Source: Christensenellaceae bacterium
GTDB taxonomy: Bacteria > Bacillota > Clostridia > Christensenellales > Borkfalkiaceae
Assembly: GCA_948890655.1 (NCBI GenBank)
Contig: CAQTYU010000001.1
Location: 124,001 to 188,000, forward strand
DNA: 64,000 nucleotides
Direction of reading: 5' to 3'
A program made the translations under genes and the position numbers. Numbering within the stretch: the first letter of the stretch is position 1; each line of letters starts with the position of its first letter. The notes beneath the pieces are model-generated. The model was not told the DNA's origin. It was given only the letters and a program-made list of their open reading frames with translations, and did no database searches. Of the stretch, positions 41,784-50,810 are shown piece after piece.

Positions 41784-41874
41784 GCAGCGCGGCGATAAAT
41801 TATCGCCGCGCTGCTTATTTGCTTGTTTTTAAGGTAGACCCCCAAATATGGCTTAAATAACGGGGCACGAAATG
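41784..41874 (+). terminator. GC-rich hairpin and intergenic repeat (copy 2)
   Basis: A 15 bp stem, GCAGCGCGGCGATAA / TTATCGCCGCGCTGC (41784-41814), is followed by TTATTTGCTTGTTTTT and so probably terminates the rubrerythrin transcript. It and the next 60 bp are related to 33399-33515. Confidence 0.65.
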
Positions 41875-41961
41875 ACACGGGGAAAACTATCGGTCATATT
41901 GAGCGACAGAGAAATATCCCTAAGATTCTTCGTTTCGCTCAGAATGACAATGAGAAGCGGA

Positions 41962-42858
41962 TTATAATATTGCGTCGATAAAGTCTTCAGGATTAAAAAG
42001 CTCCAAATCGTCTATCTTTTCGCCGACGCCCGCGAAAACGACGGGAATTTGAAGTTCGCTGCAAAGAGAAATGACGAAGCCGCCCTTTGCCGAGCTGTCG
42101 AGCTTTGTTAAGACTATTCCGTCCAAATCAACCGCTTCGTTAAAAATCTCAGCCTGCGAAATTGCGTTGTTGCCCGTGGTTGCGTCAAGAATCAAAAGCT
42201 TGTAGAAGTTTGCGGTCGGGCATTCCCGCGCGACCACGCGCGACATCTTTTTAAGCTCTTCCATAAGGTGCGCTTTGACGTGAAGTCTGCCCGCCGTATC
42301 TATTATAACGACGTCCGTCCCCTTAGCCTTTGCCGAAGTCAGCGCGTCGAAAACCACGGCGGAAGGGTCGCTGCCTTCTTCGTGCTTTACTATTCTCACC
42401 TTGGCGCGCTCCGCCCAAACGGTGAGTTGGTCGGCGGCAGCCGCACGGAAGGTATCCGCCGCTGCAACCGTGACCGTTTTGCCCTTGGACAGGAAGTAAT
42501 TTGCAAGCTTGCCGACGGTCGTCGTCTTGCCCACTCCGTTAACCCCCACGAGCATTATGACTGCGGGATACTTGATTTCGGGCACGTCCGCTTCTGTAAG
42601 CTTCTCTTCCAGAACGTCCTTTAAAAGGTCGGTTACAAACTCTTTATCCTTTATTTTATCGTGCTTGGCTTCCGCGCGGATTTCGTCTACGATTTCCTCC
42701 GCCGTCGTCACGGATATGTCCGCGCCAATTAAAATTTCTTCAAGCCCGTCGTAAAAGTCGTTGCCGATTTTATTCCTTGAAAACAGACCCGAAAGGGCGT
42801 TTGAAAGCCCCTCCCTCGTCTTTTTAAGCGCGTTTTTGAATTTTGAAAATATGCCCAT
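41962..42858 (-). CDS. ftsY: Signal recognition particle receptor FtsY
   Basis: 298 residues, the short form without a long acidic N-terminus. The N domain (GIFSKFKNALKKTREGLSNA) is followed by the SRP GTPase G domain: GVNGVGKTTTVGKLA (G1), DTFRAAAADQL, DTAGRLHVK (G3), TKLDSSAKGG (G4) and GVGEKIDDLELF. It docks the SRP-ribosome complex to the translocon. It lies downstream of smc, as in many Firmicutes (rnc-smc-ftsY). Confidence 0.97.
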   Translation of the reverse strand: MGIFSKFKNALKKTREGLSNALSGLFSRNKIGNDFYDGLEEILIGADISVTTAEEIVDEIRAEAKHDKIKDKEFVTDLLKDVLEEKLTEADVPEIKYPAVIMLVGVNGVGKTTTVGKLANYFLSKGKTVTVAAADTFRAAAADQLTVWAERAKVRIVKHEEGSDPSAVVFDALTSAKAKGTDVVIIDTAGRLHVKAHLMEELKKMSRVVARECPTANFYKLLILDATTGNNAISQAEIFNEAVDLDGIVLTKLDSSAKGGFVISLCSELQIPVVFAGVGEKIDDLELFNPEDFIDAIL

Positions 42859-42963
42859 AAATTACCTTGATTTTTTAAATAATTAACGGCGCGACCCAAT
42901 ATCACATTTTGGGATTAGCACACTCGATTTGTGCATACCTGCACCTAACTGCGCTCGCGCACG

Positions 42964-42997
42964 AAATGTTTTGCGCACAGAATAGCGCAAAACATTT
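42964..42997. repeat. Loop-conserved hairpin, copy 2
   Basis: A perfect 13 bp stem AAATGTTTTGCGC / GCGCAAAACATTT lies between smc and ftsY. On the minus strand the loop reads TATTCTGT, as in the copies at 29413 and 46618. Confidence 0.6.
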
Positions 42998-43006
42998 GTG
43001 AACGTC

Positions 43007-46000
43007 TTACATTATCGTGTCGCCGCCGAGCTTCTCCGCAACCTCGGAAAGTTTGACGGATACGACTTTTGATACGCCCTTTTCCTCCATAGTTACGCCG
43101 AAAAGTATATCCGCGCTTTCCATTGTGGGCTTACGGTGAGTGATGACGATAAACTGCGTATCGGACGCGAACTTCTTCAAATACTTTGCGTATCTTGCAA
43201 CGTTCGCTTCGTCGAGCGCGGCTTCGATTTCGTCGAGAACGCAGAACGGCATGGGGCGCATTCCTATAATCGCAAACAGAATTGCTATTGCTGTAAGCGC
43301 GCGCTCGCCGCCTGATAAAAGGGAGATTTTGGAGAGCTTCTTTCCGGGGGGACAAGCAACGATTTCAACGCCTGCGTTCAAGGGGTCGTCACAGTCGGTA
43401 TAGTCGAGCTGAAGCTCCGCCTTGCCGCCTCCGAACAGTTCTTTGAAGGTACGTTTGAAGTTTTCGTTGATTATGTTGAAGCCCTCGTCGAATATCTTGA
43501 GCATTTCCGCGCGAATGTCGTCGAGAGCGGTGTTCAAATCGGCAATCGCCTTCTCCAAATCGTCCTTGTCCGTCACCATTTTATCGTAGTGGGTTGACAA
43601 CTCTTCGTATTCTTCAACCGCGTTATGGTTGATTGCGCCGAGCATAGTGAGTTGGCGCTTACAGTTGGAAATCTGGGAGTTTGCGGTGGAAACGTCGTAA
43701 TCCTCTTCCTTGTACTTCAAGCAACCCTCGTAATCCTCGCCGTATTCTTCTTCGATACGCTGGCGGAGATACTCCAAATCGCTGTCAATCTTAGTCAACG
43801 CCATATCGAGGTTATGCGACTTTTCAACGAGTTTTTCACGCTCTTCTATACTTTCAAGCCTGTCGATGTCGCCCTTTTTGATACGCTCGTTCAAGGCGTT
43901 CTTTGACTCGGTAACTTCCTGAATCTGTCTGCGCAGGTCGTTGACGACCCTTTGCTCTTCCTCGGTCAAAGCGGTCTTTTCAGCCTGTGCGTTCAACGCT
44001 TCGATCTCCTTTTTGATTTCGGGGATAGCCGCGTTAGTCTTTTCAATCTTCTGATACAGTCCCTGCTTTTCGCTTTCAAGGCGGGCGATTGTTTCAGCCG
44101 AGGATTTGACGGCGCTTTCAAGAGAGGCGATTTCGACGCGTAGTCCGTTAAGCTTGTCCAGCTTTTCCATACGCTCTTCGCGCATTTTATTGAACTCTTC
44201 GCTCATATTGTCCATCGCCGAGGAAGCTTGGTTTGTCTGTTGCGAAAGGTTGCTTTCGCCCTGCGTTACGTCGGTGTATTCGGTATCGAGACCCGAAAGC
44301 CTGAGCTTTAATTCTTCGACCGACTGGTTGTAAGCCGAATATTCGCTTTCCGCCGCCGTTACGGACTGCATTAAAAGCGTTTGTTTTTCGGTTACGGTAG
44401 CAAGTTCAAGCCTTGCGTCCTGCAATTTATTTCTTAAAAGCGTAAGTTCGTCCGCGGCGGTGTTCCTTGAATTTTCGTATTCCGTTCTCTTGCCCTCGGC
44501 GCGGAGAAGGAAGCCTTTCTTGGCTTCAACGCCCTCTTCAAGCTCTTTTACGCGCCTTTCGTTTGCAAGAAGGTTGCCTGCCACCTCTCTTTTGGAACCG
44601 CCCGTCATCGAACCCGATACGGCAATCTGGTCGCCGTCGAGGGTGACTATTTTGAACGCGCGGGGGTAACGCCTTGAAATCTGCGTTGCGTTCTGGATGT
44701 TGTCGACGATTAAGGTATTGCCCAAAAGATTATGTATTACGCTTTCAAACTGTTTATCGAATTTGACGAGGTCGATGGCGAAGCCTATCGCACCCCTGTC
44801 GTGGGCGGCGGCTTTTATCTGTTCGTTTTCGTATCTGGGGCGCATCGCGTCGATGGGCAGGAAAGTAACCTGACCCGCGCGAGTGCGCTTTAAGTATTCG
44901 ATAAGCTCTCTCGCGTCGTCGCGCGTGCCCGTAACGACGTTCTGCATAGCTCCGCCGAAAGCCGTTTCAATTGCGACCTCGTAGTCCTTATCGCAGCTTA
45001 CGATATCGGCTATAAGTCCTTTGATTTTTCCTGAAAGCAAGCTATCGTTTTTCGCATCGTTCATCAGCTTTTTGACCGAATAAATATAGCCGTCGAACCT
45101 GTCGCGGAGGGCGCGGACGGTGGTCAGACTGTCGTTTAAGCTTCTTATCTGCGCTTCGGTGTCGTAAATCTGTTTTACGAGCAGTTGAATTTTTTCCTCG
45201 CTTGCGGCAAGTTTAGCCTCCGCTTCGGACAAAAGCGCGTCCTCGTTGCCGAGGAGCTGGGCTATTGCGTTACCGCGCTCAATGCTATGTTCGTACTCTG
45301 CGCGCGCCTTGTCGCGGCGGTCGCGCACGCGGGTCATACGCATCTCAATCGCGCCCATACGCTCGTTAATTAAGTCCTTTTGCGCTTCAAGCGAACCCAT
45401 ATTCTTGCGCAGGTTAGACAAATCCTTGAACGTGTCGAGAACCTTTTTGCGGTGCTGACCCGTCATATATTCGTAGTCGGAAATCTTCTTTGACAGCTCG
45501 TCCGACAGCTTTTGCAGCTCTTCGGACTCAGCTTTCATAGTACCGATTCTTTCGGTATTTTTGCCGCTTAAAGCTTCGGTCCTTCTCACGTCGCGGTCGA
45601 TTTCCTCTATTCTCTTCATCGAATAGGTTATATCCTCTTGCGCGGCTGCAAGTTTTGCTTTTACGGATTTAGCGCGTTCTGTGTACAGCTTTGCTTCCCC
45701 GCTCTTGTGCTCGATGCCGACTTCGTAGCGGCGGATTCTGTCGTTCAGATCCTGCAAGGTTACGTCGGCTTCGTCAAGGTTCTTTCTGCATTCACGGTAC
45801 TCGGCAAGCAGCTCTTCCATATGCTTTGCAAGGTATTCGACTCTGTCGTCGATAGACTTTTTCTTGTCGTTTATCTTTTGCTTTTCGCCCTCGGCGCCGT
45901 CGTGACGGACTATGTACAAATTGGTTTCGTGCTTTCTCAGCTCCGAATAAATTTCACGATATTTTATGGCGTTTTCCGCCGCCTTCTTCAAGGGGTTCAA

Positions 46001-46606
46001 CTGCCTTTCGACTTCCTGCATACGCTGAGCGTGTACGAAAAGGTTGTCCTTTGCGGCGTTTAATTTACGCTCGGCATCGGCTTTTCTGTCCTTGAAAACG
46101 ACGATGCCCGTCGCTTCCTCGAAAATGGAACGCCTGTCCTCGGGCTTGGCGTTCATAATTTGTTCGATACGACCCTGTCCGATAATGGAATAACCTTCCT
46201 TAGCCGCGCCCGCGCCGTGCAAAAGCCCCGTAAGGACTTTCATTCTCGAAGGCTGTTTGTTTAAAAGATATTCGCTTTCGCCGTCGCGGTACAGCCGTCT
46301 TGTCATCTCTACTTCGTCGCAGTCGATATCGAAAATGCGCTTAGTGTTGTCGAATGTAAGCGTAACTTCGCACATGGACATTTTGCGCCTTGCTTCCGTT
46401 CCGCTGAAAATAACGTCAAGCATCTGGGAGCCGCGCATCATCTTTGCCGACTGTTCACCGAGAACCCAGCGGATAGCGTCGGCAACGTTCGATTTGCCGC
46501 AGCCGTTAGGTCCGACTATACAGGTCACGCCTTCGCCGAGATTGACGGTAGTCTTGTCCGCGAAGGACTTGAAACCCACTAATTGAATTTGTTTAAAAGT
46601 AATCAT
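43007..46606 (-). CDS. smc: Chromosome partition protein SMC
   Basis: 1199 residues from the ATG at 46606, which has GGGGAG upstream; a GTG at 46621 is in frame but inside that site. Features: Walker A (VGPNGCGKSNVADAIRWVLG), coiled coil, hinge about 520-660 (LIADIVSCDKDYEVAIETAF; GGAMQNVV), second coiled coil, ABC signature (LLSGGERALTAIAIL) and Walker B (FCVLDEIEAALDEANV). It forms the condensin core with ScpA and ScpB. It sits in the conserved order plsX-rnc-smc-ftsY. Confidence 0.98.
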   Translation of the reverse strand: MITFKQIQLVGFKSFADKTTVNLGEGVTCIVGPNGCGKSNVADAIRWVLGEQSAKMMRGSQMLDVIFSGTEARRKMSMCEVTLTFDNTKRIFDIDCDEVEMTRRLYRDGESEYLLNKQPSRMKVLTGLLHGAGAAKEGYSIIGQGRIEQIMNAKPEDRRSIFEEATGIVVFKDRKADAERKLNAAKDNLFVHAQRMQEVERQLNPLKKAAENAIKYREIYSELRKHETNLYIVRHDGAEGEKQKINDKKKSIDDRVEYLAKHMEELLAEYRECRKNLDEADVTLQDLNDRIRRYEVGIEHKSGEAKLYTERAKSVKAKLAAAQEDITYSMKRIEEIDRDVRRTEALSGKNTERIGTMKAESEELQKLSDELSKKISDYEYMTGQHRKKVLDTFKDLSNLRKNMGSLEAQKDLINERMGAIEMRMTRVRDRRDKARAEYEHSIERGNAIAQLLGNEDALLSEAEAKLAASEEKIQLLVKQIYDTEAQIRSLNDSLTTVRALRDRFDGYIYSVKKLMNDAKNDSLLSGKIKGLIADIVSCDKDYEVAIETAFGGAMQNVVTGTRDDARELIEYLKRTRAGQVTFLPIDAMRPRYENEQIKAAAHDRGAIGFAIDLVKFDKQFESVIHNLLGNTLIVDNIQNATQISRRYPRAFKIVTLDGDQIAVSGSMTGGSKREVAGNLLANERRVKELEEGVEAKKGFLLRAEGKRTEYENSRNTAADELTLLRNKLQDARLELATVTEKQTLLMQSVTAAESEYSAYNQSVEELKLRLSGLDTEYTDVTQGESNLSQQTNQASSAMDNMSEEFNKMREERMEKLDKLNGLRVEIASLESAVKSSAETIARLESEKQGLYQKIEKTNAAIPEIKKEIEALNAQAEKTALTEEEQRVVNDLRRQIQEVTESKNALNERIKKGDIDRLESIEEREKLVEKSHNLDMALTKIDSDLEYLRQRIEEEYGEDYEGCLKYKEEDYDVSTANSQISNCKRQLTMLGAINHNAVEEYEELSTHYDKMVTDKDDLEKAIADLNTALDDIRAEMLKIFDEGFNIINENFKRTFKELFGGGKAELQLDYTDCDDPLNAGVEIVACPPGKKLSKISLLSGGERALTAIAILFAIIGMRPMPFCVLDEIEAALDEANVARYAKYLKKFASDTQFIVITHRKPTMESADILFGVTMEEKGVSKVVSVKLSEVAEKLGGDTIM

Positions 46607-46617
46607 AACATCTCCCC

Positions 46618-46659
46618 TCACAAAAACTTTATTCTATTCTGCGAATAAAGTTTTTCGTG
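46618..46659. repeat. Loop-conserved hairpin, copy 3
   Basis: AAAAACTTTATTC / GAATAAAGTTTTT around TATTCTGC, between rnc and smc and only 12 bp upstream of the smc start. The remaining 46660-46802 is non-coding with nothing recognised. Confidence 0.6.
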
Positions 46660-46802
46660 AATTTTAGGGGCTTCTCGCCCCTCGTGCCGCAATCTTTAAG
46701 GGCACACAGATATAAAATTGCGGCACTTCACCCTCGCCGAGGCGCAAGTGTGCGCAAATTGGGTGCGCAGGTAAAAAGCGTGGTTTTTTCCTGCGCCGTT
46801 TA

Positions 46803-47432
46803 TTATTTTTCTGTTTTTATAAAAGTCAAAGCCTTTTTCGCAGCTTCCTGCTCGGCGTCCTTAAGCTTTTCGGCTTCACCCTCGAATACCTGCCCGAACA
46901 GCCTTAAACGCGCTATATGGCGGGGGCTTTGTGCGCTTCCGCCCAATACGCGTTCGTAATCGGGGTAACTTTCGCCGCGCTTTTGTAAAAACTCCTGCAA
47001 TAAACCTTTATAATTTTTCTGCGCGACGACGGCAAAGTCAAGCGTTTCGCTTACCACCCTTTTCGCTGCGTCGAGTCCGCCGTCAATGTATATCGCGGCA
47101 ATCACCGCTTCGTAGGCGGAAGGTATCGCCTTTTTGTTCCTTATATCGCCCTCTCCGCGGATGAGCGCGCCGTCAAGCCCTAACTTTTTCGAAACGGGCG
47201 CAAGCGCCTTGTCTGATACAAGAGCTTTGCGCTTTTCTGTAAGCTGCCCTTCGCTTTTGCCCTCGGAAAAAATTCTTTCCGAAACAATGAATTCAAGTAT
47301 GGCGTCGCCGAAAAATTCAAGCGTCTGGTTGTTGTCGGCGTTGGTTGCCGAAGCAAGCGTCAAGGCGCGCCGCAAAAGCCCCTTGTCCTTAAAGGTATAA
47401 TTCAAATTCTTTTCTATCTGCGAAAAGTCCAA
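46803..47432 (-). CDS. rnc: Ribonuclease III
   Basis: 209 residues. The catalytic signature is LEFFGDAILEFIVSE; TLASATNADNNQTLEF and VIAAIYIDGGLDAAK also match. The C-terminal dsRNA-binding domain is LLQEFLQKRGESYPDYERVLGG to AAKKALTFIK. It cleaves double-stranded RNA in rRNA and mRNA processing. It abuts plsX (1 bp gap), so the two are translated together. Confidence 0.97.
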   Translation of the reverse strand: MDFSQIEKNLNYTFKDKGLLRRALTLASATNADNNQTLEFFGDAILEFIVSERIFSEGKSEGQLTEKRKALVSDKALAPVSKKLGLDGALIRGEGDIRNKKAIPSAYEAVIAAIYIDGGLDAAKRVVSETLDFAVVAQKNYKGLLQEFLQKRGESYPDYERVLGGSAQSPRHIARLRLFGQVFEGEAEKLKDAEQEAAKKALTFIKTEK

Positions 47433-48464
47433 TTAGCTCTCCTCCGGAACGAGCGCGGAAAAATCAACCGCTTCAAGCTTCTTTTCCACGGCGGGCACGA
47501 GCCCGTTTCTGTAAATAGAAGCCGCGTTTGCAATAGAAGCGGCTATCGTTGAAGGCTTTGAAGAGCCGTGGGATTTGACCACTACCTTTTTAAGCCCCAG
47601 AAGGAGCGCGCCGCCGAACTTTTCAAAATCAAGTTGCGAGCGCATACGCTTAATCGCTTTACGGATAAAAAGATATCCTATTTTGGAAGAAACGGTAGCG
47701 GAAAGCTCTTTCTTTAAAACTCCGAGAACGAGCTTGCCGCAACCTTCTATAGATTTAAGCGCAATATTGCCCGAAAAACCGTCCGCGACTACCACGTCGC
47801 ACCCGGACAGCATAATATCCCTGCCCTCCACGTTGCCGACGAAGTTTATACCGTTCATCTTAGAAAGACACGTATAAGTTTCTTGATGCAAGGGATCGCC
47901 CTTGTGTTCTTCCGTTCCGTTAGATAAAAGCCCGACCTTGGGCGTATTTGCGCCGAAACCGACCTCTGCATAAGCCGAAGCAAGCACGGCAAATTGACAA
48001 AGCATTAGGGGCTTGCACTCCGCGTTTGCGCCACAATCGCAAAGAAGGGTAACGCCGCCGCGCGAATTGGGGATTGCCGGACAGAGCGCGGGGCGCTTTA
48101 TCCCTTTTATTCTTCCCAAAATCAGTTGTCCGCCGACGATTGCCGCGCCCGTAGAGCCCGCCGTTACGAACGCGCCAATATCGTCCTCTTTTTTGAGCAT
48201 CCAATACGCAGACATCAAGGAAGACTCCTTGCGCTTTACCGCTTCGGTGGGGCTGTCGTTCATCCCGATTACGTCGGGACAGTCGACTATTTCAAGACGG
48301 GATTTATCGTATTTATACTTTGCAAGTTCGTTTTCTATTTCCGCCTTTTTCCCCGTTAGGATAAGATAAAGTTCCTTATCGTTTGCAAGCGCTAAAACCG
48401 CGCCTTGACAGGTTGTCGCAGGGGCGTCGTCGCCACCCATGGCGTCCAGTAAAATTTTTATCAT
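47433..48464 (-). CDS. plsX: Phosphate acyltransferase PlsX
   Basis: 343 residues, normal length. It starts ILLDAMGGDDAP, typical of PlsX, followed by GSTGAAIVGGQLILGRIKGI, RPALCPAIP and VADGFSGNIALKSIEG. It makes acyl-phosphate from acyl-ACP for membrane phospholipid synthesis. No acpP gene lies between plsX and rnc, unlike in Bacillus. Confidence 0.97.
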   Translation of the reverse strand: MIKILLDAMGGDDAPATTCQGAVLALANDKELYLILTGKKAEIENELAKYKYDKSRLEIVDCPDVIGMNDSPTEAVKRKESSLMSAYWMLKKEDDIGAFVTAGSTGAAIVGGQLILGRIKGIKRPALCPAIPNSRGGVTLLCDCGANAECKPLMLCQFAVLASAYAEVGFGANTPKVGLLSNGTEEHKGDPLHQETYTCLSKMNGINFVGNVEGRDIMLSGCDVVVADGFSGNIALKSIEGCGKLVLGVLKKELSATVSSKIGYLFIRKAIKRMRSQLDFEKFGGALLLGLKKVVVKSHGSSKPSTIAASIANAASIYRNGLVPAVEKKLEAVDFSALVPEES

Positions 48465-48545
48465 TTATCCCTCCGTGAAAATACAAACCGAATTCACTAT
48501 TTATTGTAACACAATAAATTGAAAAACACAAATAAATTGACTTAT

Positions 48546-49838
48546 TTAATTTTCGTCCGTATTTTCAACCGTTTCGTCCCCGTTTTCGCCCTCTTCATGC
48601 GTAGGGTCGGAATAGACTACGCGCTTTACGGGAGCGTACTTATCCTTTCTTAAAAGTACTGTTTTCACATAGCTGCCGCGCGTCACGGTGAGGTAGCTTT
48701 CGCTTGTCAATCCGTCCTTGCCCGCCCTTGCTTCTTCCGGACTTGCGCAACTCTCTTCCGGCGCGGGGATTGCGCCCGTGACTTCGGACGAGAGCGAATA
48801 CGCCGTTCCGTCATCGTATCCGTAAATACTGAAAGCGACGCTGCCGCCAGTAACACTTGCGCGGATATACACGGGCGTAGGATAAGGGTTTGAAATTTTC
48901 AAATCGAAATAAGTTCCGCTTACCATAGCGTCGCGCGAGGGCGGAACGTAGGACACTGCAAGTGAATGCGGGTGATACTCTTCGATTTCAAGTCCCGAAA
49001 GTAATGCCGCGTTGTAAAGGGTTGTGCTGACCTGACAAACCCCGCCGCCGACGCCCTCCACAAACTCGCCCTTTTCAATTATTTTTGCGGGCAGAAAACC
49101 CCTCTCCTTTACTCTTGCCCCCACAATATTGTTGAATGAAAGGGTTTTACCGCTTTCCAAAACGGTACCGTTCAGCTTGTTTGCGGCGAGGCGGATATTG
49201 CTTGTTCTGTTGATATTGGAGCTGTCGAAATTGGTGGTAAACTTATTTAAAAGGCGGGTATTTTTTTTGATTTCCGCAAGAGTTTTTTGCCGTTTTGCCG
49301 TATTGAAGCTAACCGTTACGGGTTCAAAGCCGCCGTTTAAGGATTTTTTAATATCGTCTATCAGTTTCTTCTCGTCCGCAATCCTTCCGTCGTTGCCCTC
49401 GAAGTAAGTAAACGGGGTTGAAAAAGATGAAAATCGCGCGTAAGGCTCTACCTTTAAAACGCTTTCATTGCGGCATATATTGGGGGCAATCGAATTTAAG
49501 CCGCATAAATAGTAGCTTATTTGCGCCGTAAGCTTATCCCCTTTTTTAGCGTTTTTCAATAGGGCGTACACGTTATCCTTATAGTAGATTTCGGGATAAG
49601 CAAATGTGTAAAGTCTGTCCCCCGCGCGCACTTTGAGCGTCTTTTCCTTCAATTCGTTTTCTATATCAAGGCGGATAAGCGAAGCAGCTTGACTCCTTGC
49701 CATTCCGCCCACGGCAATTCCGTTCACCTCCACCCCTTTCGGTACGGAAAGAGTGAACCCGCACGAGAAAAAAATTATGCCCGCTAATACGGCGAGCATA
49801 AATATTGCAAAATTAAATTTTAAAGTTCTTTCAGTCAA
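48546..49838 (-). CDS. VanW-family exported protein
   Basis: About 430 residues from a TTG at 49838, preceded by GAGAGG and overlapping the PHP stop (TTGACTGA). The longer reading upstream lies inside the PHP gene and is basic and low quality. A membrane segment (FAIFMLAVLAGIIFFSCGF) anchors it. A YoaR-like region (about 35-200) precedes the VanW domain: GKTLSFNNIVGARVKERGF, VEGVGGGVCQVSTTLYNAAL and EEYHPHSLAVSYVPPSRDAM. The acidic C-terminus is low complexity. VanW proteins are wall-associated and of unclear activity; some carry L,D-transpeptidase-related roles. Confidence 0.88.
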   Translation of the reverse strand: MTERTLKFNFAIFMLAVLAGIIFFSCGFTLSVPKGVEVNGIAVGGMARSQAASLIRLDIENELKEKTLKVRAGDRLYTFAYPEIYYKDNVYALLKNAKKGDKLTAQISYYLCGLNSIAPNICRNESVLKVEPYARFSSFSTPFTYFEGNDGRIADEKKLIDDIKKSLNGGFEPVTVSFNTAKRQKTLAEIKKNTRLLNKFTTNFDSSNINRTSNIRLAANKLNGTVLESGKTLSFNNIVGARVKERGFLPAKIIEKGEFVEGVGGGVCQVSTTLYNAALLSGLEIEEYHPHSLAVSYVPPSRDAMVSGTYFDLKISNPYPTPVYIRASVTGGSVAFSIYGYDDGTAYSLSSEVTGAIPAPEESCASPEEARAGKDGLTSESYLTVTRGSYVKTVLLRKDKYAPVKRVVYSDPTHEEGENGDETVENTDEN

Positions 49839-50667
49839 GATGAAGCCTCTCGATAAGTTCCGCACCCGGCTCGAATACGGGCTGACCGATAACGCGGCTG
49901 CCGCCCTGCGTGTGCGTATCCGAACCGCCCGTAGCCAACAACCCGAGCGTTTCGGCAAGATTTTTATAGTATGCCGTCTGCTCTTTAGTATGAGTAGCGT
50001 AATAAACTTCTATACCGCCGAGCCCGCAACTGACAAGGTCATTTATCCTGTTTTTCAACGTTCGGGCATCCATCTGAATTCTTGCAGGGTGGGCAACCGC
50101 CGCAAGACCGCCTGCGGCGCAAATTGCTTCAACCGCCTCTTCGGGCGAAGGACGGCGTATGCAGGAAAACGCCGGCTTACCGTATGCAAGATACTTTTTA
50201 AAAAACTTGTCGCAGCTCGAAACGTAGCCCTTCTTAACCATAACCCGCGCAATATGCATTCCGTGAACGGGCGCAGCGAATGAATTTCTTTCCGCAAACA
50301 CCTCTTCGAGCGTTATATCGAAGCCGCAGGCTTTAAGCTTTGAAATTATGTCCTCCGCGCGGATGAGCGAGCTTTCGAAAAGTCTGCGCTGAAATGGCGC
50401 GAACTTCTCTTCGTCAACGTCGTAGCCCAACGTGTGGAATTTGATAAGGTTGTCGTATGCCGAAACTTCAATCCCGGTTACCGTCTTTATCCCCCTCCCT
50501 TCGGCAAGGCGGGCGACGTCGGCACAGGCGCTTACCGTGTCGTGGTCGGTGACGGCGATGAGCCCGAGCCCCGCTTTTTCGGCAAGGTTCACTACGTCCT
50601 CGGGGATTAGCGTACCGTCCGAACAGATGGTGTGAATATGCATATCGGCAGTTAATTTTTTCGTCAT
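49831..50667 (-). CDS. PHP-domain phosphoesterase
   Basis: About 278 residues from the ATG at 50667; an upstream extension to 50757 runs through an intergenic repeat and is unlikely to be translated. Metal-binding motifs are DMHIHTICSDGTL, AVTDHDTVSA, VTGIEVSAYD, AAVAHPARI and GGSDTHTQG. Relatives such as YciV/RNase AM act on 3',5'-bisphosphates or RNA 5' ends. The exact substrate is not clear from sequence. Confidence 0.9.
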   Translation of the reverse strand: MTKKLTADMHIHTICSDGTLIPEDVVNLAEKAGLGLIAVTDHDTVSACADVARLAEGRGIKTVTGIEVSAYDNLIKFHTLGYDVDEEKFAPFQRRLFESSLIRAEDIISKLKACGFDITLEEVFAERNSFAAPVHGMHIARVMVKKGYVSSCDKFFKKYLAYGKPAFSCIRRPSPEEAVEAICAAGGLAAVAHPARIQMDARTLKNRINDLVSCGLGGIEVYYATHTKEQTAYYKNLAETLGLLATGGSDTHTQGGSRVIGQPVFEPGAELIERLHLD

Positions 50668-50687
50668 AGCAGATTTACTGTCGGCAC

Positions 50688-50810
50688 AAAACCCGAAGAC
50701 GCAAGCAAGACGAGGCGCACGCGGATTTGCTGTGGGGCGTATACTTTGCGTACACAACTAAAACAAGACGCAAGTGCAACACGATATTGCGAAGTATATG
50801 CGGGCTTTAT
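50688..50810. repeat. 120 bp inverted-end intergenic repeat, copy 1
   Basis: Ends AACCCG and CGGGCTT pair; inside are GCGTATACTTTGCGTACAC and GACGCAAGTG. The layout matches 61479-61599. It overlaps the recF stop. Confidence 0.5.
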
